Shown piece by piece: positions 23,526 through 30,484 of a DNA stretch of 64,000 bases (positions are counted from its first letter, which is position 1; each line of letters opens with the position of its first letter). The DNA lies in contig NZ_VMRJ01000004.1 in the NCBI RefSeq assembly GCF_007713685.1, positions 833,748 through 897,747 on the forward strand. The letters run 5' to 3'. Under the pieces are notes generated by a model. That model searched no databases and was not told where the DNA came from. It saw nothing but the letters and a program-made list of their open reading frames with translations. Made by a program: the position numbers and the translations under genes. This DNA comes from Hymenobacter setariae (GTDB taxonomy: Bacteria; Bacteroidota; Bacteroidia; Cytophagales; Hymenobacteraceae).

Positions 23526-24365
23526 ATGAATTCTGTTGAAATTGCTTTGCCGCTTGCCTCTCCCCTAGCCAGTCTAGCCCAGCAAGTAGACCACTACTGC
23601 ACCGAGAGCCCCGCCCCCGTAGCGGCCCCTGTAGCCCTGGACGGCACCATCTACCAGACCACCAACTACGACTTGTTTCACCTGCTGCCTGAGAATCGGA
23701 AAGTAGACCCCAGCCACGTGCGCAAGTTAGTGACCATGATTACCCAGAGCAACTTGCTCCACATCAAGCCCCTCGACGTAACGGCTACGATGGGCGTCAT
23801 TGACGGGCAGCACCGGCTGGCGGCCGCCCGTGAACTGGGCCTACCGGTGTACTACAAGATTGGCCAGCAGCTGAGCGAGGCCGACATCACCACCCTGAAC
23901 GTAGCCCAGAAGAACTGGCAGGGCACCGACTACCTGCACTTCTGGACGGTGAAGGGCCGCACCAACTACGTTGCCCTGACCAGGTTTCGGGAGCGTCACC
24001 CTACCCTGAGCTTCAGCAATGCCAAGATGATGCTGGGCGTATCGACCAAGAATAATGCCGCCGAGTTTCGGGCCGGTCAATGGCAGGCGGGCGAAGCCTA
24101 CAAAGCCGAGCAGGTAGCCGAATTGATTGAGCGCATCGCCGCCGAGGTGCCCACCTTCAAGCAGCCCAACCACTCGGGCTTTGTGGCTGCCGTGTACCAC
24201 TGCGTAATTAACGTCGAAGGCTTCGATGGCAAGGAGTTCATGCGCAAGATTCTACTGAACCCCCGCATCCTGGTACCCTGCGCCAGCCACAAGCAGTTCC
24301 TGCAAATGTTCGAGGAAATCTATAACTACCGGACTGCCGAGGCTAACCGGGTACGCTTTTCCTAA
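23526..24365 (+). CDS. ParB/Srx-fold nuclease-domain protein
   Basis: The protein has 279 residues. The ParB-type core is clear: 'HLLPENRKVDPSHVRKLVTMI', 'LHIKPLDVTATMGVIDGQHRLAAARELGLPVYYKI' (IDGQHR is the signature). The C-terminal part has helices that could contain a DNA-binding element ('LSFSNAKMMLGVSTKNN'). It is not a partition ParB: no ParA or parS is seen. Stand-alone proteins of this kind are common in Bacteroidetes phages near replication genes. Its stop overlaps the next ATG (TAATG), so the sigma factor is translationally coupled to it. Confidence 0.8.
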   Translation: MNSVEIALPLASPLASLAQQVDHYCTESPAPVAAPVALDGTIYQTTNYDLFHLLPENRKVDPSHVRKLVTMITQSNLLHIKPLDVTATMGVIDGQHRLAAARELGLPVYYKIGQQLSEADITTLNVAQKNWQGTDYLHFWTVKGRTNYVALTRFRERHPTLSFSNAKMMLGVSTKNNAAEFRAGQWQAGEAYKAEQVAELIERIAAEVPTFKQPNHSGFVAAVYHCVINVEGFDGKEFMRKILLNPRILVPCASHKQFLQMFEEIYNYRTAEANRVRFS

Positions 24366-25057
24366 TGACTGCGCGCCAACAACAAGATGCGCGCCACCGG
24401 GAGGCGGTGCGCGCTTATTACGAAACGGGCAACGAAGCGCTATTGGGGCCGATGCTCACCGAGCTGCGTCCCCGCCTAGTAGACTTCCTGCGGGATAAGG
24501 ATGTGCGCCAACCTCAACGGATAGAGGACGCCGTACAAGAAGCCCTGCTAGCGGCTCTGACCGACCTACGGGCTCATAAATATGTCACTTCCGGCACAGT
24601 CGCTTCTTGGGCCATGACCATTTGCTGGCATCGCTTTGTCGATGCCCATCGCTACAAGAAAGCGCACATTACCCAGCCGGGGCCCGACGAAGACCCTTTC
24701 CTACTGCTCTCTACCACGCTAGCTACGCCCGCCGAGTCCTTACCCATCAACCAGGAGGAGGAAGCCCAGGCTGGAACCGTGGTAGCCGCCGTCACCCACG
24801 CTGTGCTAGGCCTTGACCCCAACGCCCGCGCCTGCGTGCTCATGCACTACTACCAAGGCTTGCCCGAGGCCACGGCCGCCGCTCACCTAGGTATTGCCCC
24901 GAGTCAGTTCAAAGCTCGCTTGCAGCGGGGTCTCACCAGCCTACGGGAATGGGGCACCCGCAACCGCCACCTAGCTCCTGCCACTGAGGTGTACGCCGCC
25001 CTGCTACGGGTCGATAGTGGCGACTTATTCCGCGAGCCTTTACGCCTGGCCTGCTAG
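24365..25057 (+). CDS. Phage-encoded sigma-70-family factor (ECF-like)
   Basis: The protein has 230 residues. Region 2 is around 55-100 ('IEDAVQEALLAALTDLRAHKYVTSGTVASWAMTICWHRFVDAHR') and region 4 around 150-200 ('LDPNARACVLMHYYQGLPEATAAAHLGIAPSQFKARLQRGLTSLREW'), the layout of a small sigma factor without region 3. It overlaps the ParB-like gene by one base. It lies early, before replication genes, so it may direct middle or late phage transcription, or be a derivative used for regulation. Its cognate promoters are unknown. Confidence 0.8.
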   Translation: MTARQQQDARHREAVRAYYETGNEALLGPMLTELRPRLVDFLRDKDVRQPQRIEDAVQEALLAALTDLRAHKYVTSGTVASWAMTICWHRFVDAHRYKKAHITQPGPDEDPFLLLSTTLATPAESLPINQEEEAQAGTVVAAVTHAVLGLDPNARACVLMHYYQGLPEATAAAHLGIAPSQFKARLQRGLTSLREWGTRNRHLAPATEVYAALLRVDSGDLFREPLRLAC

Positions 25058-25079
25058 GACGGGCTTCACTTCCACTCCT

Positions 25080-25862
25080 ATGAACGGCTACACCCTCGCC
25101 AATCAATTCCGCAAGCTGCGCGCCAGCTTCCCGTTCTCTGCCTTAGAAGCTGACCTGTTCTATGAACTGGTGGGCCTCTGCAACGACCGGAACTGGCCTA
25201 CCGAGTTCCAATACTCAAACCCGCTTCTCTGTGCGACCCTCGGGGTTTCGGAGAAATTGCTGATAAGTGCTCGCAACCGACTCAAGCAGGCAGGGCTATT
25301 GGAATTCACGTCAGGCCATAAGCGCAGCCCCACGGTGTACCGCTTCCTCGACCCTGACGCTAAAATACCCTTACCTCAGGTAAGTAAAAGTGGTAGTAAA
25401 AACGACAGTATAAGTGACAGGGAAAGTGGCAGTATAAGTGGCACCTCTATAAATAAGGAAAAAACTAAAAGGAAAACTAAATCCCCGGCTGGGGAGAGCG
25501 AGCAGTTTCCTTTTGCTGATTTCTGGCAGGCTTACGGCAAAAAGGAGGACAAGCACAAGTGCGAGCAGCGCTGGAACACCCTGACCCCTGCCGAGCGCCA
25601 AGCGGCCCTGGCCCACATCCCCGGCTATGTCGCCGCTACTCCCGAGAAGCGCTACCGCAAAAACCCGCTGACCTACCTCAACGGCAAGTGCTGGCAGGAC
25701 GAGGAACTACCTACCACCCGCTCGGGCCAACCGCCCGCCCCAGTACCCGCCCCGGCCCTTTTGCCGGCCCCCGAACTCAACGAAGACTTTCTGGCCGAGC
25801 AGCAGGCCCGCGCCGCTGCCGAGCAGGAAGCCCACTTCGCCAAATACGCCGTGGCTGCCTAA
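25080..25862 (+). CDS. Replication initiator, lambda-O/DnaD-like
   Basis: The ATG at 25080 (MNGYTLANQFRK) gives 260 residues; an earlier in-frame start overlaps the sigma factor gene. The N-terminal domain (about 1-95: 'FSALEADLFYELVGLCNDRNWP', 'LGVSEKLLISARNRLKQAGLLEF') is a winged helix like those of phage O proteins. Residues about 103-122 are a Ser-rich repeat ('SGSKNDSISDRESGSISG') encoded by tandem 12-bp DNA repeats. A C-terminal DnaD-like block follows ('FPFADFWQAYGKKEDKHKCEQRW', 'NPLTYLNGKCW'). It would open the origin and load the helicase encoded two genes downstream. Confidence 0.8.
   Translation: MNGYTLANQFRKLRASFPFSALEADLFYELVGLCNDRNWPTEFQYSNPLLCATLGVSEKLLISARNRLKQAGLLEFTSGHKRSPTVYRFLDPDAKIPLPQVSKSGSKNDSISDRESGSISGTSINKEKTKRKTKSPAGESEQFPFADFWQAYGKKEDKHKCEQRWNTLTPAERQAALAHIPGYVAATPEKRYRKNPLTYLNGKCWQDEELPTTRSGQPPAPVPAPALLPAPELNEDFLAEQQARAAAEQEAHFAKYAVAA
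25379..25485 (+). other. Candidate phage replication origin inside the initiator gene
   Basis: Four tandem 12-bp units start at 25392, 25404, 25416 and 25428 (consensus GRYAGTATAAGT; for example 'gacagtataagt' and 'ggcagtataagt'), with a degenerate unit on each side, followed at 25443-25485 by an A-rich stretch ('cctctataaataaggaaaaa'). Iterons plus an A/T-rich segment in the middle of the initiator gene is exactly the lambda ori layout in gene O. Confidence 0.65.
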
Positions 25863-25873
25863 TCTCTCCCTCC

Positions 25874-26473
25874 ATGCACCCCGCTAGCACCGATACCCCC
25901 AGCCGCTTCCCCGACGAGGTAGAGCTGACCAAACTGGCCGCCGAGCTAGAAAGCTGCCTCGGCCCGCTCGCTGAGTACTGCGACCACCAAGAGGCCGCTC
26001 CCATGCTGAGCGAAGCTGACCGCCAGCACCTCTACCAACTCACCGAGTTCATTTCTGCCGTGGGCCGCTATGACCAAGCTGCCGAGCGCCTGCTAGCAGC
26101 TTACCGCCATGCGTTGGAGCATGCCGAGCGCCCTACCCAGCCAGTACCGACGCTGGAGCAGGCCCTTCTCGCCCAGATGAGTCCGGCTGACCTGCTGGCG
26201 TACCGCGAAAAAGACCCCGTGTACCGCCTCGGCTACGCCCGTGGCTACCGCAAAGCCGAGCAGCAATACGAGCGTCTGACTAGCCTCTACGCCCAGTACG
26301 CCATCATCGTGCCCCCAGCCAGCTACACGCCCTCGCCCCTGATAGCCACGGTGCAACGGGTACTCGCCACGCGACTCATGACGGGGCAGCGCCTGCCGCT
26401 ACCCGTACGCAAATCTTTGTTTTTCAACACACCCAGCGATACTACCCCACCCGTTACGCATGGCCCTAAGTGA
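25874..26473 (+). CDS. Phage replication-region protein of unknown function
   Basis: The ATG at 25874 (MHPASTDTPSRFPDE) gives 199 residues. It is helical and acidic in the first half, with a basic helix at 'YRLGYARGYRKAEQQYERL'. It lies between initiator and helicase genes and overlaps the helicase start by 14 bases, so a helicase-loader role would fit by position; no motif (for example a Walker box) supports it. Confidence 0.55.
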   Translation: MHPASTDTPSRFPDEVELTKLAAELESCLGPLAEYCDHQEAAPMLSEADRQHLYQLTEFISAVGRYDQAAERLLAAYRHALEHAERPTQPVPTLEQALLAQMSPADLLAYREKDPVYRLGYARGYRKAEQQYERLTSLYAQYAIIVPPASYTPSPLIATVQRVLATRLMTGQRLPLPVRKSLFFNTPSDTTPPVTHGPK

Positions 26474-27677
26474 GAAGTTTAACCGCAAGAAGGTAGACCC
26501 TACCGCGGCTGGCAAGGGCCAAGGGGGTATTCTACCCACCATTCCCGACGCCGAGAAAGCCCTCGTAACCCTGGACGAGGCCATCTGGGAGCAGATGCAG
26601 CAGGAGTACCACCACGGCCGTGAGAAAGGGCAAACCTGCCACAACAAGTACCTAGACCCTTACTTCAAGTGGATGCCCGGCTACACCAGCGTGATAACCG
26701 GCTGGCCTGGCCACGGTAAGAGCCAACTCTTCTTCGAGCTTTTGCTGCTACGCGCCGTGTTCACTGGCAAAAAGTCGGTTATCTGGCCTAGCGAGAACAT
26801 GCCGGCCAAGCGGTTTTACCAAGGGCTCGTGCATACGCTCACCGGCCGCCCTACCGATAAGTCGCAGAAGAACTTCCTGAGCCTACCCGAATACAAGCGG
26901 GCGGCGGACTATGTGCGTGACCGCATCATCCTGCTCGACCCACCCGCGGGCATGCCCTACACCCCCGCCGACATGCTGGCCTACTTCGAAACGGCCATTG
27001 CCAAGTATGGGGGAGCACAGGACAAGGAAGGGATAGCCCACTGCATGCTCGACCCTTGGAACAAGGCCAACCACACGGCCAAGCAAAAGCTAGGTGGGGA
27101 CGAGTCCTACCTGATTCACGCCCTCGGCCTCTGCACCAAGTGGAGCATGGATACCGGCCAATGCCTCGTACTCACGGCTCACCCGCGCCGGGCCAGCGAG
27201 GAAATGGGCTACGGCAAAAGCCGCCCGGTACCCACCGGTGGTATGATATCAGGCGGACAGACCTGGGAGAACATGGCGCACTACGTCGGGGCCATGCACC
27301 GCCCCTTCGACTACATCGAAGGCAACACGCAAGCCGCCTTTTTTGCCCTTAAATGCAAGGATGAGCGCGACGTAGCCAAGCGCGGGGAGATTGGATACAA
27401 GGCCGATGGGATACCCCCGATGGTGCCTATTAATTGGGACCCCATCAGCAACCGCTACCGCTGGGGCCATGAGCGCTGGAGCCCGCTCGATGATGAGAAG
27501 GTGGCTAGGCTCTACGCCGCTCCGCCAGCCGCTCCGGCCCCGCAACTCTTCACAGGAATCAGCACCCCGGCCCCGTCTACGACGCCTCCCCTGCGCACCA
27601 GCACTCCTACCGAGTTTGACGCTGCTACCGAAGCAGCCGACTACACCGGTAAGGGCCGCATCATCACTCTCAACTAA
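26460..27677 (+). CDS. RecA-fold replicative helicase/ATPase
   Basis: The protein has 405 residues. Walker A 'GWPGHGKS' is near residue 81; a catalytic-Glu-like 'WPSENMPAKRF' follows it; Walker B 'CMLDPWN' is near 197; 'VLTAHPRR' near 240 resembles motif H3. This is the C-terminal RecA-like domain of DnaB/Twinkle helicases without a primase or DnaB N-terminal domain. The last ~50 residues are a Pro/Ala/Thr linker ending in 'DYTGKGRIITL'. It belongs to the replication module; the next gene overlaps its stop (TAATG). Confidence 0.82.
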   Translation: MALSEKFNRKKVDPTAAGKGQGGILPTIPDAEKALVTLDEAIWEQMQQEYHHGREKGQTCHNKYLDPYFKWMPGYTSVITGWPGHGKSQLFFELLLLRAVFTGKKSVIWPSENMPAKRFYQGLVHTLTGRPTDKSQKNFLSLPEYKRAADYVRDRIILLDPPAGMPYTPADMLAYFETAIAKYGGAQDKEGIAHCMLDPWNKANHTAKQKLGGDESYLIHALGLCTKWSMDTGQCLVLTAHPRRASEEMGYGKSRPVPTGGMISGGQTWENMAHYVGAMHRPFDYIEGNTQAAFFALKCKDERDVAKRGEIGYKADGIPPMVPINWDPISNRYRWGHERWSPLDDEKVARLYAAPPAAPAPQLFTGISTPAPSTTPPLRTSTPTEFDAATEAADYTGKGRIITLN

Positions 27678-28228
27678 TGAGCTACCCCCACCTCTCCCCC
27701 GAAACAATCACCGAGTGCAGCCGGGCCGCTTATGCCTATAGTCATGACTGCTACTGCATCATCTACTGGGCCTGTGCCGACTACCTGCCCCGCTCGCAGT
27801 ACCACGGTTTAGCTACTAAGTGGCTTTGTGCGTCTGTCTTCCGCGCTGGCAGCCTAGAGCAGGGCGACCGCTATGTAGTAGGTGTGAGTGCAGAGACCGG
27901 CCCCGAGCTGCTGCGCTACCTGCGTACCGCCTTAGAAGACCTCTCTAGCGGTGAGCGACCTGACCCCTCCCTACTAGCCACTGACTACGCCCAACGAATG
28001 CTCAGCACGGCCCTCAGCCACCCAATGCTTACCAGCTACCAACTACTCCGCATCCTCCATAGCCTATTGCCTCGGCTACCTCGCCACGAGGCCCAGACAC
28101 TGACCACTCAGCTACAGCAGGCTATTGACCAGCGTAGCCGCGAGGCATACATCCCACCTCAAGGGAATGGTTGGATTGCTTTAGCCCCACAGACTACCGA
28201 ACCGCTTCCATTGCCTTCTGCCTATTAG
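27677..28228 (+). CDS. Phage protein of unknown function
   Basis: The product has 183 residues. The N-terminal part is Cys- and Tyr-rich ('SHDCYCIIYWACADYLPRSQYHGLATKWLCASVF'); the second half has helices 'LTSYQLLRILHSLLPRLPRHEAQTLTTQLQQAID'. Its start overlaps the helicase stop. A decayed copy of its 3' end is in the relic at 7190-7335, so this is a core gene of this phage family rather than cargo. No family is recognised. Confidence 0.6.
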   Translation: MSYPHLSPETITECSRAAYAYSHDCYCIIYWACADYLPRSQYHGLATKWLCASVFRAGSLEQGDRYVVGVSAETGPELLRYLRTALEDLSSGERPDPSLLATDYAQRMLSTALSHPMLTSYQLLRILHSLLPRLPRHEAQTLTTQLQQAIDQRSREAYIPPQGNGWIALAPQTTEPLPLPSAY

Positions 28229-28232
28229 GTAT

Positions 28233-28403
28233 ATGAGCCCCTACGATGACCCCGCAGTGTCGGCTGGTGAAATAGCCGACTACCTCAACCAGTTGCGCCT
28301 GGCTGCTCCAAGCTGTGACCTCGATAGTACCTCCAGTATGGATACGACCCTCTCAATAGAAAGCCTGCCACAGACATACTCTTCCAGTAGCCATTCCTCA
28401 TAG
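28233..28403 (+). CDS. Small ORF with conserved start MSPYDDPAVS, copy 1
   Basis: The frame has 56 codons. Only the first 23 ('MSPYDDPAVSAGEIADYL' and the following NQLRL) are conserved with the copies at 28903 and 7338; the rest runs antisense through the gene at 28280-28483. This looks like a real gene start whose 3' part was replaced by inserted DNA, although expression of the shortened product is possible. Confidence 0.45.
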   Translation: MSPYDDPAVSAGEIADYLNQLRLAAPSCDLDSTSSMDTTLSIESLPQTYSSSSHSS

Positions 28404-28483
28404 CTACTGGGCGCTAGGGCTGTCCCCTCTGTCCAAGCTAGGGCAGCGGTTACTAATCGACGGCGGTTTTCCTCATTTGGCAT
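28280..28483 (-). CDS. Small VbhA-type antitoxin-like protein
   Basis: The ATG at 28483 (MPNEENRRRLVTAAL) gives 67 residues. The C-terminal 'EEWLLEEYVCGRLSIERVVSILE' has the 'Y-x-x-G-x-[IL]-[ST]-[LI]-[ED]-x-[AV]' helix of VbhA/Fic antitoxins, as does the protein at 52391-52618 ('ALNGYIQGSLTLDQVLEKLE'). No Fic toxin gene is adjacent, so either it is an orphan or the resemblance is only to a general helical motif. Confidence 0.5.
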   Translation of the reverse strand: MPNEENRRRLVTAALAWTEGTALAPSSYEEWLLEEYVCGRLSIERVVSILEVLSRSQLGAARRNWLR

Positions 28484-28561
28484 GCACAAAAGACACACTC
28501 AAATCCCGCACTCAAGTAGGTAGAAAACACCATTTGCAATGAGTAAAACCCTTATTTCATA

Positions 28562-28600
28562 ATGCTACACACCACCTCCCGAGTCGATGCCGCCCAGCCC
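28562..28600 (+). pseudogene. Stub of the 'MLRTASRVDANQ' gene, copy 1
   Basis: 'atgctacacaccacctcccgagtcgatgccgcccagcc' gives MLHTTSRVDAAQP. The following frame diverges from the other copies and runs antisense through the membrane gene at 28648. The motif 'RVDANQ..IV..LRA.G' is how many phage VRR-NUC-type nucleases start, so this may be the 5' remnant of a nuclease gene. Confidence 0.5.
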
Positions 28601-28647
28601 ACGAGGGAGCTAACAGAGTATCAGGCCCGGCAGACGCATAACTGGAT

Positions 28648-28887
28648 TTATAACCAGTCCATGACAAAGCTCAGCAATAACTTAAAGGCAATTACTAAAG
28701 CAAACAATGCTAGCCCGAGCGCTACGACCTGCAAGAAGGTCCCAATAGCTTTTACTGACCGCCATCCGCTCTGCCCTAGTGTGCTTCCCAGATAAAAAAG
28801 CCCCACGCTAATCCCGCCCATAAATAACAGCGCGACTACTAGTACCGCAGTAGCCCAAGCATCCGATACTAACAAGCTCAATAGCAT
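28648..28887 (-). CDS. Small three-span membrane protein
   Basis: The product has 79 residues, almost entirely hydrophobic: segments about 2-22, 24-36 and 50-76, with 'GQSGWRSVK' as a basic loop. It lies between two plus-strand stubs in the hotspot. The family is unknown. It is typical of small cargo genes carried against the direction of phage transcription and so expressed in the lysogen. Confidence 0.55.
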   Translation of the reverse strand: MLLSLLVSDAWATAVLVVALLFMGGISVGLFYLGSTLGQSGWRSVKAIGTFLQVVALGLALFALVIAFKLLLSFVMDWL

Positions 28888-28902
28888 AACCCAAAACTAC
28901 GC

Positions 28903-29010
28903 ATGAGCCCCTACGAAGACCCCGCTGTGTCGGCTAGCGAAATAGCCGACTACCTCGACCAGTTGCGCCTTGAACCTATCCCACCACCTCAACCAGCTAC
29001 TTCTTCTTAA
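28903..29010 (+). CDS. Small ORF with conserved start MSPYEDPAVS, copy 2
   Basis: The ORF has 35 codons: MSPYEDPAVSASEIADYLDQ then LRLEPIPPPQPATSS and stop. It ends 14 bases inside the 3' end of the minus-strand gene at 28997. It shares 18 of its first 23 residues or more with copy 1, and its DNA start context with the relic copy at 7338. Confidence 0.45.
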   Translation: MSPYEDPAVSASEIADYLDQLRLEPIPPPQPATSS

Positions 29011-29179
29011 CAAGCAGGTAAATCACACCTACTACCACTATAAAGTAGAAAATCCCTTTGATGGCTGCGCCGATAAGCATAACCCAGGTATCCATAATGT
29101 GCTCTACCTCACCCGCATGGGCCAAACTTGGGAGTCCAAGTAGCAGCAGTAGCAGCCTCACACTTACACGGTCTTTCAT
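28997..29179 (-). CDS. Small exported single-span membrane protein
   Basis: The product has 60 residues: a signal-peptide-like start ('MKDRVSVRLLLLLLGLPSLAHA'), a short acidic stretch, one membrane helix ('IGAAIKGIFYFIVVVGVIYLLV') and a KKK end. It may be a small inner-membrane peptide. It lies in the hotspot between copies of the two stub types. Confidence 0.55.
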   Translation of the reverse strand: MKDRVSVRLLLLLLGLPSLAHAGEVEHIMDTWVMLIGAAIKGIFYFIVVVGVIYLLVKKK

Positions 29180-29191
29180 CCTGCTAAACTA

Positions 29192-29281
29192 ATGCTGCGC
29201 ACTGCCTCCCGAGTCGATAAAAACCAGCCCGCAATTGTCAATCAGTTGCGGGCTATTGGCCTTTCACAAAGACCAGGGTAG
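29192..29281 (+). pseudogene. Stub of the 'MLRTASRVDANQ' gene, copy 2
   Basis: The frame has 29 codons: MLRTASRVDKNQPAIVNQLR then AIGLSQRPG and stop. It shares the first 23 residues with copy 3 at 29841. It ends inside the 3' end of the minus-strand gene at 29253, as if the rest of the gene had been replaced. Confidence 0.5.
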
Positions 29282-29579
29282 AAACTGAACCTTGGAATTC
29301 AACAAAGGTGCTCTTTAAGGAATAGCCCTGCTGATATAGTCCCGCAATAATTTCTTGATAAGCAGCGGCTGCTTCATCTTGCGCTTTGTCGGAATTGGAC
29401 GCGTTTTTAATCATCTTTTCTTCCGTCTTCCCGCCGCTGTAGGCCAGTACTACGCGTGTTTTACCTAGTCCGCCCATTCTCACACTCATCACAATTACGT
29501 CTGGCCCACCCGTCTGCGCCATCACTGGCTGCGAAGTCAATGCCACTAGGCACGCCCCTAAGAATAAGAGTTTTTTCAT
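29253..29579 (-). CDS. Exported small protein, MKKLLFLG family
   Basis: The product has 108 residues with the leader MKKLLFLGACLVALTSQPVM and cleavage near 'AQTGG'. The mature part has a Lys-rich middle ('GGKTEEKMIKNASNSDKAQDEAAAAYQEIIAGLYQQGYSLKSTF') and a final strand 'SVSTLVFVKGQ' nearly equal to the paralogue at 29902. It is probably periplasmic or secreted. Tandem duplication with strong divergence of the mature part suggests fast evolution. Confidence 0.68.
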   Translation of the reverse strand: MKKLLFLGACLVALTSQPVMAQTGGPDVIVMSVRMGGLGKTRVVLAYSGGKTEEKMIKNASNSDKAQDEAAAAYQEIIAGLYQQGYSLKSTFVEFQGSVSTLVFVKGQ

Positions 29580-29615
29580 AGTCGCTAATATACCCCAACC
29601 CCAGCCCCCACCGCC

Positions 29616-29828
29616 TCACCTAGGCCGTAGAGTTGACTGGTCTAGAAATACTAGTATCGTAATGAGTAGTGAAAGCACCCAACCGCTTGCCAGCGTGATA
29701 AATAATGTTCTCAACCAAGAAGGCATTGGTACTTCCCAGGCAAACGCCAGCCGATAGCCTACCCACAAGAGCATGGCTGTGGGAGTCAGAAGGATGAGCG
29801 GCATTAGTAAAAAGTACACGAAATACAT
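29616..29828 (-). CDS. Small membrane protein in the hotspot
   Basis: The product has 70 residues with two hydrophobic segments (about 2-26 and 41-64) separated by 'AFAWEVPMPSWLR'. It lies between the second MKKLLFLG gene and a stub. No family is recognised; an alternative frame through the same bases has no hydrophobic pattern. Confidence 0.5.
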   Translation of the reverse strand: MYFVYFLLMPLILLTPTAMLLWVGYRLAFAWEVPMPSWLRTLFITLASGWVLSLLITILVFLDQSTLRPR

Positions 29829-29840
29829 AACTCAAAGCTA

Positions 29841-29915
29841 ATGCTACGCACTGCCTCCAGATTCGCTGCCAACCAGCCCGCAATTGTCAAGCAGTTGCAG
29901 GCTATTGGCCCTTGA
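29841..29915 (+). pseudogene. Stub of the 'MLRTASRVDANQ' gene, copy 3
   Basis: The frame has 24 codons: MLRTASRFAANQPAIVKQLQ then AIGP and stop. The DNA 'ccagcccgcaattgtcaa' and 'gctattggccctt' equals copy 2 almost base for base. It ends 14 bases inside the minus-strand gene at 29902. Confidence 0.5.
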
Positions 29916-30219
29916 CAAAGACGAGCGTACTCAAATAGCCTTGGTTGCCTCCATAAGTACCCTTCAGCATATATCCCTCTTGGTAAAGCTTGGCCAGCGC
30001 TTTCTGTGTAAGTACCGCAGATGCGCCTTCTTCGCGCAATTCTTTGGTCTTGTAAGTCAACACCTCTGGTTTACCGGCTGCACGCGCAATAGTAATGCTC
30101 AGGATTGCTTCCCCCTCCCAGATTTTCACTATTACTACCTCTGGCCCACCGGTCTGCGCCAGTACCGGCTGCGAGGCCAATGCCACCAGGCATGCCCCCA
30201 AGATTAAGAGTTTTTTCAT
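29902..30219 (-). CDS. Exported small protein, MKKLLFLG family
   Basis: The start at 30219 (MKKLLILGACLVALASQPVL) gives 105 residues; an ATG two codons upstream is also in frame. It is a paralogue of 7674-8015 and 29253-29579, with the same 'ALAKLYQEGYMLKGTY' helix-turn and 'STLVFVKGQ' end. Its start overlaps, in divergent orientation, the ATG of the 58-residue gene at 30218, an arrangement also kept in the relic. Confidence 0.68.
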   Translation of the reverse strand: MKKLLILGACLVALASQPVLAQTGGPEVVIVKIWEGEAILSITIARAAGKPEVLTYKTKELREEGASAVLTQKALAKLYQEGYMLKGTYGGNQGYLSTLVFVKGQ

Positions 30220-30394
30220 GGCCACTAATATACCCCCAGCCCCCGAGCCCCCACCCCGCTACCACGCCCGCCAAGCCCTAGGTAGCGATAGCCTCTATCC
30301 TCATAAGGTCACCGCCCGCCTCGCCGTGATGAGCTTAGCCCAGTGGCAACGCGTCGAAGCCTTCCTTAAGCAGGAGGGCTTCAAGCCATACTAA
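30218..30394 (+). CDS. Small conserved phage protein, 58 residues
   Basis: MATNIPPAPEPPPRYHARQA is followed by 'LGSDSLYPHKVTARLAVMSLAQWQRVEAFLKQEGFKPY'. It is basic and soluble, with one predicted helix. A frameshifted copy is at 8016-8182. The ATG shares two bases with the divergent gene on the minus strand. It is a core gene of the phage family by position; the function is unknown. Confidence 0.55.
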   Translation: MATNIPPAPEPPPRYHARQALGSDSLYPHKVTARLAVMSLAQWQRVEAFLKQEGFKPY

Positions 30395-30484
30395 GCCCAG
30401 CTATTCCATTCCTTATTTTAGGAACGAAACTATTTGCATAATCAGTTATTAGTTTGTATTTTAGCTACACATATAAACTTACTT

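Noticed and set aside
23841..24200. 119-codon minus-strand frame inside the ParB-like gene
   Set aside because: Shadow of a clear ParB-fold gene in GC-rich DNA.
23526..24365. ParB-like gene as a plasmid partition gene
   Set aside because: No ParA partner and no parS-like dyads; the gene lies in a phage early operon, where stand-alone ParB/Srx-fold proteins are common.
25379..25450. Short tandem repeats considered as a CRISPR array or microsatellite
   Set aside because: Units are contiguous 12-mers without spacers and keep the reading frame of the initiator gene.
25559..25873. 105-codon extension of the gene at 25874
   Set aside because: Reads the initiator gene in a wrong frame; composition is a typical GC-rich shadow.
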